NCBI GenBank assembly: GCA_027382625.1
Contig: JAJKFJ010020978.1
Coordinates: 124,001 to 188,000 of the forward strand
Source of the DNA: Tetmemena sp. SeJ-2015
Taxonomy: Eukaryota > Ciliophora > Spirotrichea > Sporadotrichida > Oxytrichidae
Direction: 5' to 3'
Length of the DNA stretch: 64,000 nt
Positions 1-11,088 of the stretch are shown here, piece after piece; the first letter of the stretch is position 1; the number at the start of each line of letters is the position of its first letter. The notes under the pieces were generated by a model. The model did not search any database and was not told where the DNA came from. It saw only the letters and a list, made by a program, of their open reading frames with translations. Made by a program: the position numbers and the translations under genes.

Positions 1-2840
1 CAAATGTCCAACATCTGCACCGATGAATCCTGGTGAAGTGAGACCCATCTGTGCGTTGAAATTTATTGCCTAAAACTTTAAACGAAATTAGCTCCGTCCA
101 TATAAACTTGACCACCATACTTGTGCATAGTATCGCACAGCTCAACGACTGCAGATTCAAACACTCCATGAGTGGATGGGTATGTAACCATGCAGCAAGC
201 TAGGTTGTCTTTGTGTAGCTCTGCCTTCTTCTTGAAGTCCTATAGCTTATGATAAGAATATATTATCTATCCTCCATGTTGATGTTTCCTTGTGCATCGC
301 ACTCAACGACAACAATTTTCATGTTAACGAGAGCAGCTGAGGCAGGGTTGGTACCATGAGCAGAAGTAGGAATAAGGCAAACGTTTCTGTGGAAATCTCC
401 TCTAGACTCGTGATACTTCTTGATAGCCATGAGACCAGCATATTCTCCATTGGCTCCAGAGTTTGGTTAAAGAGAGATAGCATCGTATTGAGTGATGGCT
501 ATTAGATTATCCTCAAGTTGCTTAATCAGCTCGGTGTATCCTTGAACTTGATCCTTAGGTGCAAAGGGATGAATACCGGCGAAACCGGGCCATGTAATGG
601 GGATCATTTCGATAGCAGAGTTAAGTTTCATGGTGCAAGAACCAAGAGGAATCTTAATGATGAGAGTAATTCCTATATACAATTAGTTTTTAAAAGGAAT
701 CATGGAATTGGTGAGGCCGATATCTTTGTCAGCAAGGCGCTGGATGTAAAACTAAAGTATTTGAATAAAGTGCTTTCTTTATGCTTCTTAGTTTATCTCA
801 TCATCTATGTCTCACTGTTGATTTCGTTGAACTGAGGTTGCTTCATAAACTCAGTCTTTCTGAGATGGCCTTGGGGAACACCTCTGAACTTTCTGTTTTC
901 GTAGAAAGATTGGGTTAGGAATCCCTTTGAAGGGGTCTTTCCTTTGAGGTCTGCAAGAATTTCAATTACCTCATCGAGGTCAACGAGGGTAGTGACTTCG
1001 TTAAGAGCGATCTGAACATGCTGATCATCGACTCTTCTAACGTTGATTCCAAATTTGGCGAACTCAGAGACGATTTGCTCGGTAGAGGTGAAGCCAGAGT
1101 CACGTGCATTGAAAGTAACAGTGTCGAAGTGACCATTCTTGTTGGTGACTACTTTATAGCCTAAGTGCTCAGACTCATCAATCAAGATCTCAGCAAACTC
1201 TCTCAAGCGCTGAGCTTGCTTCTTCAAGCCGCTGGGACCGTGCCATTGTCCATAGAAGGCGGAGATGTTTGCGAGCAGAGCCTGGGCAGTGCAGATGTTT
1301 GAGGTGGCTTTATCTCTGCGGATGTGCTGCTCTCTAGTTTAAAGAGCCATTCTGTAAGCCTTATCTCCATGAGCGTCGACTGACACTCCAATAAGTCTGC
1401 CTGGCATCTTTCTCTTGAATTCATCCTTGCAATACATAACACTAATTTTTGCAAGCCATGTAACCTGGGTGAGGACCACCGTAGGCCATAGGTACTCCGA
1501 ATCTCTGCACGCTTCCTACAGCAATATCTACACATTAAGAGTGATTCACTCTTAATTAAATGTCAACTCCCATTTCACCAGGAGTCTTGAGGAGAGCGAT
1601 TGAGAGAATATCTGCAATCACAGTGACTACAACCTTTTTCTCTCTTAACTTAGTGGCAACCTCAGTCAGGTCAGTGTAGTTTCCCAGGTTGTCTGGGTTC
1701 TGCACCAAGTATCCGCAGAATTCTTCAGCCTTGGACCAGTCGAAGTTAGCGGGTGAGTCGATGACTAGCTCTATGCCAAGTCCATGAGCCTTAGTCTTAA
1801 TCACTTAGACTTTAATTATTATGAGAAGATACTTAGATGTTTTGGGGGAAGAGGCTGTTGGAGAGGAAGAACTTTCTGCGCTTGCCGTTGTGGACGTTGT
1901 AGGACATGAACATAGCCTCTGCTGCTGAGGTAGCCTCGTCCAATAGAGAAGCGTTAGCTACGTCTAAATTATTAAAACTTGAATGTCTTTAAAGTTGACA
2001 TTGATTGCAAAATCTAAGTACAGAATGGAGTTAAATTTTAAGTCTAGTCCTGTCAACTCAACTACCATGGTTTGGTAGTTCATGAGAGACTCGAGTCTGC
2101 CTTGAGAGATCTCAGCCTAGTATGGAGTGTATGGGGTATACCAATTAGGGTTTTCAAGAACGTTTCTTCTGATAACAGCGGGGGTATTTGTTGGATAGAA
2201 TCCGGTACCCTGGAACATTTAGCGCAATTCCATATATACAAATTGAAACGACTTGAATACCTTATTAGCCTTAGCTAGGTCTCTGAGGTGAGTCATGGTG
2301 AGAGTCTCGCTTTAGATTCCTTGCACCTCCTTTCCATTGTGCTTGAATGCATTCTCAGGCTTTAGTCTAATGTTCTGAGGGACAGTCTGATCCATGAGCT
2401 CATCGACAGACTTGACTCCAATAACTTTGAGCATCTCTTGCATAAGCTGAGGGTTGTTGCCCAAGTGTCTAGGCTCGAAGCTATCAGAGGGCTTGAGGGA
2501 GCTGCTGATGTTTTTGTTCTCTTAGTACTGCAAGTTTCTGCTGAGAATGTGGTTGGAGACATGGAGTTCAGATTGGGAAGTGAGAGTGGAGTGTCTCTTG
2601 TCGTGATGGTGATGGCTGTGATCTCCGTGGTGGGAGAACTCTCTGCTTGAAGCAGTGCTCATCATCATACCTGATTGGGCCTTTGAAGCAACTTAAACCT
2701 TGTTAAAAGTTTGAAATTAACCAATCAATATTTTTGTAAATGAAAATTTAGGAGACTGCAAGAGTTCTGGAAAGTGCTGCGAAGGACTGATTGGCGGGGG
2801 TGGCGAGGTTTCTTAGGTGAAGTAGGGGCTTGGAAAGCAT
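1..2840 (-). CDS. GLDC: Glycine dehydrogenase (decarboxylating), P protein of the glycine cleavage system; partial
   Basis: The P protein decarboxylates glycine with pyridoxal phosphate and passes the aminomethyl group to the H protein lipoyl arm in mitochondria. The translation follows the family in order: a Leu/Arg/Ser-rich presequence (starting [13 protein letters not shown]), a His-rich linker, [150 protein letters not shown] and [10 protein letters not shown]. The last residues in the window are GADVGHL, so the PLP-binding lysine and the C terminus lie outside it. Several glutamines are TAA or TAG. Nine IESs with pointers and one probable intron interrupt the frame; removing them gives a continuous protein. 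The start at 2840 gives the targeting peptide. Family assignment is very secure. Confidence 0.95.
64..89 (-). other. IES in GLDC, pointer AATTTC
   Basis: GAAATT occurs at 58-63 and 84-89. Deleting 26 bp (insert plus one copy) joins GCT-AATTTC-AACGCA on the coding strand and restores ANFNAQ. No GT-AG borders. Confidence 0.85.
242..273 (-). other. IES in GLDC, pointer AGGA
   Basis: TCCT occurs at 238-241 and 270-273. Removing 32 bp restores [13 protein letters not shown] in frame. Confidence 0.82.
654..701 (-). other. IES in GLDC, pointer GATTCC
   Basis: GGAATC occurs at 648-653 and 696-701. Excision of 48 bp gives coding ATGATTCCTCTTGG, the invariant SMIPLGSC of P proteins. The borders do not fit a spliceosomal intron. 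Confidence 0.92.
749..795 (-). other. IES in GLDC, pointer TA
   Basis: TA at 747-748 and 794-795. Removal of 47 bp joins SETQMMR to [14 protein letters not shown], as in other P proteins. This is the shortest pointer in the gene, so the exact border rests on the protein frame. Confidence 0.8.
1433..1454 (-). other. IES in GLDC, pointer TTGCAA, 22 bp
   Basis: TTGCAA, itself a palindrome, at 1427-1432 and 1449-1454. Excision restores [20 protein letters not shown]. Only 16 bp lie between the repeats. Confidence 0.9.
1526..1561 (-). other. IES in GLDC, pointer ATT, containing a 21-bp perfect palindrome
   Basis: AAT at 1523-1525 and 1559-1561. Removal of 36 bp restores [15 protein letters not shown]. 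The insert is mostly one perfect palindrome (1535-1555, arms TTAAGAGTGA and TCACTCTTAA around a single T). Confidence 0.85.
1809..1836 (-). other. IES in GLDC, pointer CTAAGT
   Basis: ACTTAG at 1803-1808 and 1831-1836. Removal of 28 bp gives [19 protein letters not shown] in frame. Confidence 0.9.
1967..2046 (-). other. IES in GLDC, pointer TAGAC, 80 bp
   Basis: GTCTA at 1962-1966 and 2042-2046. Excision restores [15 protein letters not shown], a conserved run in P proteins. Confidence 0.9.
2217..2249 (-). other. IES in GLDC, pointer GTT
   Basis: AAC at 2214-2216 and 2247-2249. Removal of 33 bp joins ANKVFKS to [10 protein letters not shown]. Confidence 0.82.
2699..2756 (-). other. Probable 58-nt intron in GLDC 5' region (IES with GT pointer not excluded)
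   Basis: On the coding strand the insert begins GTCTCC and ends TTTTAACAAG, so it fits GT-AG. It separates the presequence (…SRTLA) from [13 protein letters not shown] in frame. Because the downstream exon also starts GT, a 2-bp pointer would explain it equally well. Confidence 0.5.
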
Positions 2841-3681
2841 ATTAAGATATTGAGTGCAAATATTAAATGCAAATTACGATATTAATTATGTCAAACACTA
2901 GTATTAGCTGTGAATATCATAACAAATTAATTTAAAATAAGTTTCAAATTAAATCAATTAATAATTTATTTATCATATATTCTTTGAGAGAGTTTTAAAA
3001 TTAAATTATTTTATGTAAACTTACAACACAATTTTGTATTTATTTTATAATGAAATGGATATGAAATTAAAATATCTACGAAAAATAGTTTATGAAATAA
3101 AAAGCAACATTTTAATAATCCAATTTAATTCTGACTATATAAATCTGATATTTAATTTATTTGCAAGGCTAAATCCTTAAATTTAAAATAGAATCTATGA
3201 ATGATTGCCGTTAAATAAAGATAAAAAGAAACTATCAATTTCAATTTATACTTTAAATAAATGACTTGATATATTTTGCAGATATTTTTTCAAAAGTATT
3301 TACAGCTCCCAAATAAGAAGCCAACTTTCAAAACAGTTTAAAATGAAAATATGGGAATTATTTTTTTTAAAAAAAATTATAGGCTCGTAAATTTGTATAA
3401 ACCCCACAGTAATTAATATCATTCACAAAATCTATGTAGGCAAATCTGTGGTTGATACTTATCTTGCTTATATTTGGATTTGCACTCTCTGCTTTATTTT
3501 ATTTGGCTCTTATTAAATCTTACTATCCACACTACCTCCCACTATGTGATGAAATAGTAAGTAATTTGGTGAATGAATAGCTTTAAGAGATCTTACTTTT
3601 TACATTTCTCGCTACTTTTGAGATTATATATCAACTATATTATATGAAAGGGAGGGAAATCTTTGATGATGAGGATGATAT
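2841..3681. other. AT-rich spacer, no gene seen
   Basis: Very AT-rich DNA between the GLDC start and the stop codon of the next minus-strand gene. No conserved reading frame and no telomere-like repeat found. It contains T8/A8 runs near 3360. Confidence 0.6.
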
Positions 3682-6260
3682 TCACTCTGCTAGGGGATTG
3701 CCAAGTTTAAATACCTTGTCGAAGCCTAGCTATTTAATGTGTGCTGAATCTGTAATCGCTCTCAAGTCGTAGAGAATCGCCCTGTCCTTATTCATCTTAC
3801 TGCGAATATCTCTATAGTTAGCATTCACGTACTCATCCCACTCGGTGCCTCTAAAAATCCATAATCAATATGAAGTCTGCCTTTTCCAGGTCATTGCCAC
3901 AGTACTCGTAGTTTGTGTGCAGTGCGAGATCATATCCATATAATGAATAATGGCTAATCTCAAAGACGAAACTCTGCTAAGTGGCCTGAGGGTCATGGAT
4001 CTTTACATTATAACCCTTCTTCACAAAGTAGTCCACAAAATAAGCTATAGGTGTGCATCTAGTGTCTTACTTAATGAAGCACATATCAATTAATTTTCTT
4101 GAAAGCATATCCCAAAAAGGTAATAGTGGTAGTGGAGGGGTCTCTGAATTCCTAGTCAATTTGATCTGCCAGTCTTTTACTCTGGTGCTTGTTCATAACC
4201 AGAACTTACGCCCAGTAGTTTGCTTGCACATCTTAAATCTAAATACACTAACATCTTTAAAAGAGTTTATTAGAAGTAGTTTATCCATTACTCATTTTAT
4301 GAAGATCAAGCTGAGTAAATCCTTCTCGAAGCAAGTAGAACTTTTGAGGCGTTCAAAAATGAAGGTCCGATTCTCAAGTCTGATCCTACTATCTTGGCTA
4401 CAAAATTAATTTGCATTCTAAGAATGCATAAAAATTATTTTGAATTAAACACTGCAGACTGACAACTTTCCTTCTTAAATCTTTATTAATATTAATTTGA
4501 ACTCGGTGCCTATTACAAGCGCTGAAGAATTCTCAACTGCCTTTTAGATTATGCATTCATATCCTTGCATCTACATCTCAAAAGCTAATAATTATCATAA
4601 ATAAACGGGATTTAGGCTAGTGTCAGAAGTGTTTTTCTTCAAATAATTGTTTTAATTTGAAATATTATTATGATTACTCTCCAGAATGAAGATCTATAAT
4701 TAATCTATAATTGGAAGAAGCAACTTCCTCCGAAAGCAGGTGAGTCATTTAATTCTTCTCTTCTATGGATATCTTGGCTAGATCCTGAGATGAGGCACCA
4801 GAAACTTCGTATTTAAAATTAAAGAAAGATACTTTAAATCGCAGAGTTGGGTCATTGAGTTGATGGAGCTGATACGTTGAGCAATAAATACTCATTGAGT
4901 TAAATTTTTACAGTCAAAAGTTTCGTTCCCATTTGCATCTGTTGGTGTCCCTACCACTATCCTATCATATTATAGATACTACCTCTGCTAAGAATTCAGG
5001 CATATCCTTAAGATGCTCTGCTAGGATGCCTCTGATCTAATTCATAAAAATTTAAAATCGATTGGATTTATTAAACTAAGGGATATCTCTAATCATTCCA
5101 CTTCTGAATAAATTTTTTATAGGGATTATTTGAGCAAGCATTCATTGAAAATTATATTCACGATCATAAAATATATCTGATAATTGATTGCATTTGCAAA
5201 TAGTTTTCCAAGCTCACTGCTGGCTGTTCTGACATGAACAAACTTGGTCTTGAAGTTAGAATATAAGCCCTTCAGAACTTCAAAAGATAAATACAGGCAT
5301 CAATATCCTATCAGGCTGAAGCAAGTTAGAAATTGCTACTCCCTTGATAAACTGAAGATTCAGGCATTGAAACTATAGTATAGCATGCTTCTGGGTCCTC
5401 AAGATTTATACTTGCCTCTGATCCTTTTGTGAGTGCCTAAGGGTACAGTACCTATAATAAGTTAGGTTAGGATTTTCAAATTTAGATCATGCTATTAATA
5501 ATGCCTACTTTTTTCGATTAGGATTTTGTGGTTGGCTGGATCTCCATTCTTGGCTATAGTCTGGCAAGCAAGGTCACTATAACAAAGTTATTCCTCTGTT
5601 TATCGCATCGAAGAATCATGAATACTAAGTTTACTCTCACATTTATTGGCGAAATTTTAATTTGGGGAGAAAATGGTGATGGGGATCAGTTAACTTACAA
5701 GTATGTCATGTCAGACTCTTTGCCCATATCGTACATGGAGTCTTTCTTTGGCGGAGTATTCACGCAAATGAATATCACATCTGACTCTCTGATAGCTGTA
5801 TTTACATCGTCCGTGAATTCAAGATCAAATTGAGAGCAGATTCGTTCATGATAGAGAGAGCGGAGCTGCAGTTGCAAACTATGAGGAGCTCATGAAATAG
5901 TACTTCAGATAAAAGTTCTTCTATAAAGCTCATGAAAGAATGAGTTAATACAAATAGACCTCTGAAGAGATCTATCCTACCGTCTATTTTTTTTGAAGAA
6001 AAATATATAGATCGTTCAAATCGAGTAGGAAGCTTATCTATTCATATCAAATAAGACTCACTTCTGAATTAGCTCTTTGTTTACGTCTGACACTCTGACC
6101 TTTAGGTTGGGTTGCTGCGCTGCCAGCACTATTGAAGTAAGACCTCCTACATAGCCTGCTCCTACACTGCAGATTAATCAATCTATGATAGGAAATAATT
6201 TCCTTCTTTGAGTCTTTTTGAGATATCTCCTACTCTGATGATTTGCTCTTGCGCGTCCAT
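3682..6260 (-). CDS. UGDH: UDP-glucose 6-dehydrogenase
   Basis: UGDH oxidises UDP-glucose to UDP-glucuronate with two NAD+ in the cytosol. Visible family blocks in order on the minus strand: the N-terminal NAD-binding loop CSVGAGYVGGLTSIVLAA, DVNKELIQK, TDDVNTAIRESDVIFICVNT followed by P-P-K-K (5695-5800), QTIAKNGDPANHKILIEKS / TVPLGTHKRI, and near the C terminus FILIF-RGTEWDEYVNANYRD and RAILYDLRA. The stop is TGA at 3682-3684 after KLGNPLAE. The start (MDAQEQIIRVGD) is the first in-region ATG, but a frame break, probably another IES, lies between it and the NAD loop. Several inserts break the frame; two are listed or noted, including a 7-bp offset at 3860-3866 with AATC repeats. The middle third (4000-5250) was not fully resolved. 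Assignment is secure, exon-level structure is not. Confidence 0.88.
5452..5508 (-). other. IES in UGDH, pointer GTA
   Basis: TAC at 5449-5451 and 5506-5508. Removing 57 bp joins ILIEKS to TVPLGTHKRI, matching the EKSTVP motif of UGDH. Confidence 0.85.
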
Positions 6261-6999
6261 TGATAGTTAATGACTGTAGACAATCTGATTTTAAATTTAA
6301 TTATACACCCTAGTATTGATCGAAATTCAATATCTATTAATTCTTTATCACTTTAATGAGTAATTTAGCTTCTATAAACTAAATTATTTATTTAAGAGAT
6401 ACATTTGAGGCAAAAATATATTTTAACTCACCTATTTATCTTTAATTGATGCACATTATATTTTGCACATCTATTTGAGTATATTATCTGTAAATTAGGG
6501 TAGAATAATAGCATAAGTGGATGCTAAATAAATAATTTTCACCTTCACTAGGTACAATCTAAGACAAACGAATCAGACTTAGAGAATAGCAATTAATAAG
6601 ATTAGTGTTAATAATCCTACTCTTCTTTCAATATTATTGTCAGCCGAAAAATTTCGTCAATTTTCATTCCATAATGTTTAATCTTAACATCTAAATTTAA
6701 ATAAATGTGATAATATAATTTAAAATAAGAGACAATTACAATTATTTCAAAATCATAGAAAAGATATAATTTATTATTGCTCCTTGTTAAAGCAAGGTCT
6801 TAATTTAAGCATAGCTCATGAAATCTCCTTAATTATTTAATAGAGCAATTTTTTAATTTAAGAGAATTAAAAAGAAAAGCAAAAATTAGCTTAATCAATA
6901 ACTTATAATTTTCTTTTCAAAGAATGAAATATTTATATTTTATTTGCTAATTTATAATTTTTTTAATACAATCATCCTGCTGAGTGAGAGTCAATCTTT
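6261..6999. other. AT-rich spacer, no gene seen
   Basis: Mostly A/T with many stops in all frames under either code. It should hold the 5' flank of UGDH and the 3' flank of the TLDc gene. No specific signal recognised. Confidence 0.55.
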
Positions 7000-9675
7000 T
7001 CAAAGCTCGTACTCTTCATAATAACACTCAAATACAGCTATCTCTTTAACTTAGAAATTATATTCCTCTGCTAGGTATTCTCTGGCTTCTTTGCTTTTCC
7101 AAGCCATTCCTTCTAGTGGTTTATAAGTGAATCCTAAGTCACAGTGACTTTCCTTAACCACGTTACTTTAATCACAAATGCTTATATCTGAAGTCAGCAT
7201 GCCCCCAAACACAAGCAGCTTCGATGGTTCGTACCACAGGGAAGAATCCTGGAACTGATACTACTTGTGAGTAGTTCTCTTTGTCAAGGAGAAATCAAAT
7301 ACTCATAAATTATATTTGCTTATTTAAGAAAACGAAAGCTTCAGGGTCCTCTATTTTCCGAGATTGCTATTTTTACGATTTATTCATAAAAGCAGGTTTC
7401 GGACCTTAGTTTGCAAATCCTACTTTTGTAAAGCAGCCAAAAATTTGATCTTTGTCAGACTATACAAAAGCCACAAAGCTTGAAAGGGGATCTACTCGAG
7501 AATGGAAAGTTTTAGCATCGAATCCATGCTTAGTCGCTTTGTAAATATCTCTAAACTTCATACCCTCAAAATTTATGATAAAAAAATTAATTTTGTTAAT
7601 AAATTCTTAAATAGGTGATCATCTCTGTAAAATAGTTCTTAGCTAACTATAGTTTATAATTTAGCTAGAATAGGTATTGGCTGTTCTTATTTAATCGAAT
7701 TTGAAAATGAAGTGTGAGAAATTCTTGGATTAGTTGAATCCGAGGATTTTAGAATTAATAAAATTTTAATTTAAGCGTAGATTCAATGCATAGCTTTGTA
7801 AATCTAAATAATTAACATATTTGATTTAAATTATTTTTTTAATCTTAAAAACTGAAGAGACTCAATCACCGCTTCAAACATAATAAAGTGCCAAGAAAAG
7901 TTGTCTTAAATTAAAAATAATTGAAAAAGTAATCTTTTTACTGACAGAAATATTTTATCCAATTTATCTATTTAAATTATTTGGATTACATTTAATTAGC
8001 TAAACTTATCTATAATTAATAACAAGCTTTTCTAAAATTATAGGGTAAATGTTACTTTAATATTTTTCCATGAAAAGATGAGATTATATTAGAAATAATT
8101 AATATAAATTCCCCTTATATTCTAATATAGTAATAAATAGTCAAAGTTTTAATTCAGAAGATGATCTATTTGTGGGCTGCCATTATTGAATGAATATAAA
8201 TGCATGCTCGAAGGTATTAAAGCCTAATTAAGGTTGAGATCTTAGCAAAGTGCTCTATTTCAAATTAGAGATAATTTTAAAGCAGTATACTTTTAAATTT
8301 AAAGAAGGAGCAGCCACAAACTAGATTAGAGCAAGAATATTTAAGAAAAGCTTTTTTGTCTGCACTTTATCAGTCGGAGAGTGAGGGTTATGCTTGAGAG
8401 TGATCATTATTATGTTCTTAATTTTGCTCATAAAAACGCAAATACATTCATACTTATGAAACTCTTCGAGATTTACAGAGAATATAATTTTTATGATAAC
8501 GAAGAATATCTTCCAAGTCTTGATATCTTGTGCCCTCGGTTGTAATTTTCAAGTTCTCTTCTTAGAGACAATCATTCTTCAAGAATTAATGTACTTCATC
8601 GTTGTTGATGTAGATGTCAGGGAGGCATTGAATTTAAATTAGCTCCTTATAAAACCGCAATATAAAATTAATCAAAGAACAAGGGTTAAATAAGAAACTT
8701 TTTCTAAGTTAAGCCAATCCTGTACCATCTAATCATCATATTCATCCTATAATAAAGTTTGTTAAGCTTAATATGACTAGATTATTGTATTGGTTAGGTG
8801 TTTGTTTTAACTTCATAAAATTTTCTATATCGTAATATTCAGGATTTTAAACGCTTTTCATGCCTTTTATGCTTTCCATGATCGACAGTTGAAATTTCAT
8901 GTACTCTTGTGATTGAATCTTTTCTTGCTATAAAACACTAGATCTTATCTCCTAACTTAGTCTTTCTAACTTCCTAATTTCTTCATTTAATTATAAGTCA
9001 TAAAAGATAATGAAATATAATCTTCATTTATTATGCCAATTATGCAAACTGCTTGACATATAATTAAAAATACTAATTTAAAAGTTAAAATTAAGTTTAA
9101 ATTTCAATTTTGACTTTCAATAGGGTCTAAATTTTTATCTCTGCTTTTAATTAAGCTATGCTATTGATGCTTATACTCAAAGCATATCTCGCAATAGAAT
9201 TAAAAAGATTATGAACAAAATATTCTTAATGAAAATGTTTTCTTGAAATGTTTACTTGCACTGATTGCACAGCATGTAAGCTTCTTGCTTATTATGACTT
9301 AAACATCTCACTCTTAGAACTGGGAAAGTCTGGGAGTCCATGTTTTTGAGGCGTTTAGCAATTAAATGTTGATGTTTAGGGTACTTTAATATTTTAGTTC
9401 TCTTCTTGCATCCTGGGTAATTACAATTGAATTTTTCCATATTTGGTTCCTTCTCAGTTATATTGGTAAAGCATGCTTTGCAAATTCCATGCTCGCAATC
9501 TACTTGCATCGGATATCTCTCATCCAAGTTATTGCAGAGAGCTTAATTAAAAAAGCTATTTACTAATGAGAATTTATAAAGCAATATATTTGTTCTCACA
9601 AAGTGTACAATATAGTTCTTCCTCGTACTCTATGAGCCGATCGAAATCTCTTTCCGAGATAGTTTGTTGCTCCAT
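7000..9675 (-). CDS. RING-finger / coiled-coil / TLDc-domain protein
   Basis: The N terminus (MEQQTISERDFDRLIEYEEE) leads into a RING-like zinc finger: ELYCTLCEN, then YPMQVDCEHGICKACF, FNCNYPGCKK, followed by a B-box-like stretch VRCLSHNKQEAYMLCNQCK (9252-9530). The middle is a helical, probably coiled-coil region (EEIRKLERLSQEIRSSVLQQ) and an acidic linker (8400-8800). The C terminus is a TLDc domain: KFRDIYKATKHGFDAKTFHS, SSFVAFVQSDKDQIFGCFTK, KIEDPEAFVFLNKQ and YLAEEYNFQVKEIAVFECYY, ending at TGA 7000-7002. TLDc domains are known from oxidation-resistance proteins and V-ATPase regulators; RING suggests E3 ligase activity, which is inference. The AT-rich stretch 7620-8330 inside the gene is probably one or more IESs. 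That all pieces belong to one gene rests on order and strand. Confidence 0.75.
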
Positions 9676-9799
9676 TTTAACTAAGATCTGTATCCAATAA
9701 ATAAAAAAGCCGACTTTGCCACAATTCATAGTCCTTTGTGAATATGTTTAAATGGACTTATGAAAATAAGCTATTCAAATCATTTATCAACTTTAAAAA

Positions 9800-11088
9800 T
9801 CAACCAGTATTTACGATAACTATCGTGTTTGAGTAGGAAAGATCCACTAGTGCTATATTCCTCCTTTTTAAGTCCTCCATCAGTCTCAATTTAGACTCAT
9901 TAGAATTGGAATTCACCCAACTGGAGTTTATGGAGGTCCCTCCCCAGCTATACAAATTCTTCTCTGAAGACTGAGCAATATTGTGCGAGTCACCTGCATA
10001 TATCTCTCTAACCTTGAAGTCTTTCAAAATCTTTTCTGGCTAGTATGCTCTTCTACCGGAGATGGCACATTAGTCTTCACTGTTATCTCCCATAGCATAG
10101 ATATTTCCCTTATCATCTAATGCTAGAGTGTGACGAGCCCCTGCAGCTATCTAACTCACTTATATGCTATCAAAGAAAGGGATCTGCACTGGAGACTCTA
10201 AAGGTAAGTTGTCCTAAATTCCAAGTTCCCCATACGTTCCATCACCCCAGCCATACAAACCCGACTCCTCAGTCAGTATTATTCCATGCCTTTTTCCGAG
10301 AGAGACTTATTTCACCCTACTCTTGAATGAGTAAAACAGTTTAGGCTTCCTCAGCTTAATTCCGTTGTGGTCTTCACCCCACATGAAGATTCTATTCCTC
10401 TAATCCACCGCAATATTAGTGTTATACCTTGAAAAGACAAAGTTAAGCTCTTGATTATTCTAGCGTAGTTTTGGAATCACTATCTCCACAGGGATGTGAG
10501 TAGTAGTCTATCCATCGATCCCAATTCCACTCTCATCTCCAAATGAAAGTATTCGTCTGGAGTTTGTGCTGGGATTTCTCACTACAAAAATATTGTGGCT
10601 TTTCCCAGCGCACATTTACTCAACTAATGATAATAAAATTCACTATCTCTTTAGCTTGGTTACTCTAGCTTCTTTATGTAGAAGGGACTGGAGAAATTCC
10701 GTGGATTTTTAATAGTGTGATTTTCTCTATAAACTCTGTACTGAACTATCCCTCTTTCGAAGTTGTCGGAAAGCCAAGCTAACCTTATTCATTTGAGCCC
10801 ACGCCGTATAAATTGTTATCAGTTGTCAGTAAAATGCAGTGAGCTTCTCCGACTGCGATATTGCTTATTATTCTGCTTGATTTAGATAAAGAGTGAGGTA
10901 GCTTCTGCAAATGCAAGAGACTTGAGAGAAGCCCATAGCAAAAGATTAAACTCTCTGTCTGCTGCTTTGATGATTACATCGAACTTTAAAGCGAGCTCAG
11001 CTAGTCGTTCTTTTAAACTATTCAATATGATCAAAATATGAAGAACAACGAATTTTTCTTTTGGAATTTGTATCTTAATACAATTCAT
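9800..11088 (-). CDS. RCC1-repeat (beta-propeller) protein
   Basis: Blades of the RCC1 type are readable on the minus strand: SNIAVGEAHCILLTTDNNLY then GVGSNEQGQLGFP near 10800, later HIWVKTTTE-like and GDNSEDQCAISG segments, and last REIYAGDSHNIAQSSEKNLY followed by SWGG (9850-10000). The stop is TGA at 9800-9802 after VIVNTG. Gln codons TAA/TAG fall at normal RCC1 Gln positions (NEQGQLG). The proposed N terminus MNCIKIQIPKEKF at 11088 is in a different frame from the first blade, so an IES or intron near 10880-10920 is likely. RCC1 propellers serve as GEFs or as protein-interaction scaffolds; no particular partner can be inferred. A 124-bp gap separates it from the downstream RING/TLDc gene. 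Confidence 0.75.

Noticed and set aside
518..835. Plus-strand open frame of 105 codons
   Set aside because: Antisense to the GLDC coding sequence, which has secure homology on the minus strand.
5528..5833. Plus-strand open frame of 101 codons
   Set aside because: Antisense to UGDH; the minus strand carries the conserved CVNTPPK region.
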